Source of the DNA: Campylobacterales bacterium
GTDB lineage: Bacteria; Campylobacterota; Campylobacteria; Campylobacterales; QNZT01
NCBI GenBank assembly: GCA_015663225.1
Contig: DQSO01000032.1
Location: 1 to 6,166 of the forward strand
Direction: 5' to 3'
Length of the DNA: 6,166 bases
Shown here: piece after piece, positions 5,804 through 6,166 of the stretch
Layout of the letters: each line of letters begins with the position of its first letter
Numbering within the stretch: the stretch's first letter is position 1
The notes under the pieces: model-generated
Databases searched by the model: none
Seen by the model: the letters and a program-made list of their open reading frames with translations, nothing else
What the model was told of the DNA's origin: nothing
Made by a program: the position numbers and the translations under genes

Positions 5804-6014
5804 ATTTTACTACCCTTTTATTATCTCTATACTCTACATATCGTCCAATGTATAAAAAAATTTACTCTATATTAGTACCTATTTTATAAAATTTAATATA
5901 CTGATTTTTTAGCTTATTTAAATCTAATTATATAAAACTTTTTTCGACTTATTATGTTTTTATATAAAGTTTGATTTGAGCAATACTTATTAAGACTAAG
6001 AGTAGAAGATATTC
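5804..6014. other. Gene-free AT-rich spacer between aroC and the kinase gene
   Basis: I see no credible reading frame or structured RNA in this 211-base stretch. It must contain the end of the aroC transcript and the kinase promoter. One inverted repeat, AAACTTT (5935-5941) and AAAGTTT (5966-5972), has a 24-base loop and no following T-run suited to termination on the minus strand. The sequence is A/T-rich throughout, with stop codons in all frames. Confidence 0.5.
5820..5848 (-). promoter_or_regulatory. Possible promoter of the histidine kinase gene
   Basis: TTGGAC (5848-5843) and GATAAT (5825-5820) are 17 bases apart on the minus strand, a good sigma70 geometry. The predicted start, near 5813, would leave a leader of about 9 bases, too short to include the AAAAGGG ribosome site. 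An overlapping TATAGA (5831-5826) would give a leader of about 15 bases and is an alternative. Which one is used, if either, cannot be settled from sequence. Confidence 0.3.
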
Positions 6015-6019
6015 TTAGT
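5995..6019. terminator. Hairpin overlapping the aroC stop codon, possible weak terminator
   Basis: ACTAAGA at 5995-6001 is the exact reverse complement of TCTTAGT at 6013-6019, with an 11-base loop. An outer pair, CTTAT (5986-5990) and ATAAG (6024-6028), could extend it across a 4-by-4 internal loop. The aroC TAA (6017-6015) sits in one arm. No T-run follows on the minus strand, so this is at best a weak terminator or a 3'-end stabilising hairpin. Confidence 0.3.
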
Positions 6020-6166
6020 TAGCATAAGCCTTTTTAACCCCATCAATAGTTCGTCCAAGATTTAAAAGTAACATATCTGCAACCACACAAGCTGTCATAG
6101 ATTCTGCAACTATACTTCCTCTTATCGCAATACATGGATCATGTCTACCTTTTAGATTTAACTCAG
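6015..6166 (-). CDS. aroC: Chorismate synthase (partial, C-terminal 49 residues)
   Basis: Chorismate synthase makes chorismate from EPSP with reduced FMN, the last step of the shikimate pathway in the cytoplasm. Only the C-terminal 49 full codons are here; the upstream part runs off the right edge. The stretch [16 protein letters not shown] carries the family signature GRHDPC, and the following helix [17 protein letters not shown] matches the end of the family, as in the E. coli GRHDPCVVPRAVP...VLMDHLL. The frame ends in TAA at 6017-6015. The gene is on the same strand as the kinase but 211 bases away, and it shows no functional link to it. Confidence 0.95.
   Translation of the reverse strand, partial: ELNLKGRHDPCIAIRGSIVAESMTACVVADMLLLNLGRTIDGVKKAYAN

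Noticed and set aside
5804..6014. A small RNA or small protein gene in the spacer
   Set aside because: There is no promoter-hairpin-T-run arrangement, and the reading frames are short with no ribosome site.

Overview
The window is a 6.2 kb piece of an AT-rich bacterial chromosome. The gene content and protein style point to Campylobacterota (epsilonproteobacteria), probably a free-living Sulfurimonas- or Sulfurovum-like member. Three things support this: trigger factor next to ClpP, a sensor kinase with the AHQWRQPLN phosphoacceptor motif common in this phylum, and promoters built from an extended -10 element with T-tracts in place of a clear -35. The assignment is an inference; no rRNA or other taxonomic marker is present.

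Layout, left to right. (1) 1-1751, minus strand: trigger factor (tig) followed 17 bases later by clpP, which runs off the left edge; this is a protein-folding and proteolysis operon. (2) 1752-1851: divergent promoter region holding a GC-rich CTCGCGAG palindrome. (3) 1852-3284, plus strand: an unrecognised lipoprotein gene overlapping by 4 bases with nfo (endonuclease IV, base excision repair), which starts at GTG. (4) 3274-3295: a perfect hairpin that contains the stop codons of the convergent nfo and cyclophilin genes. (5) 3293-3811, minus: an exported cyclophilin-type prolyl isomerase, with its own sigma70-like promoter partly inside the end of the next gene. (6) 3844-5803, minus: a two-component system. 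The membrane histidine kinase is followed, after a 223-base extremely AT-rich spacer with repeats, by a response regulator whose DNA-binding domain is not one of the common output types. (7) 5804-6014: an apparently gene-free AT-rich spacer. (8) 6015-6166, minus: the last 49 codons of chorismate synthase (aroC).

Most of the window is housekeeping: folding, repair and aromatic amino-acid synthesis. The least ordinary parts are the two-component pair with its AT-rich spacer and the uncharacterised lipoprotein coupled to nfo. I see no mobile element, CRISPR array, RNA gene or defence system, and no convincing evidence for a wholly new system.
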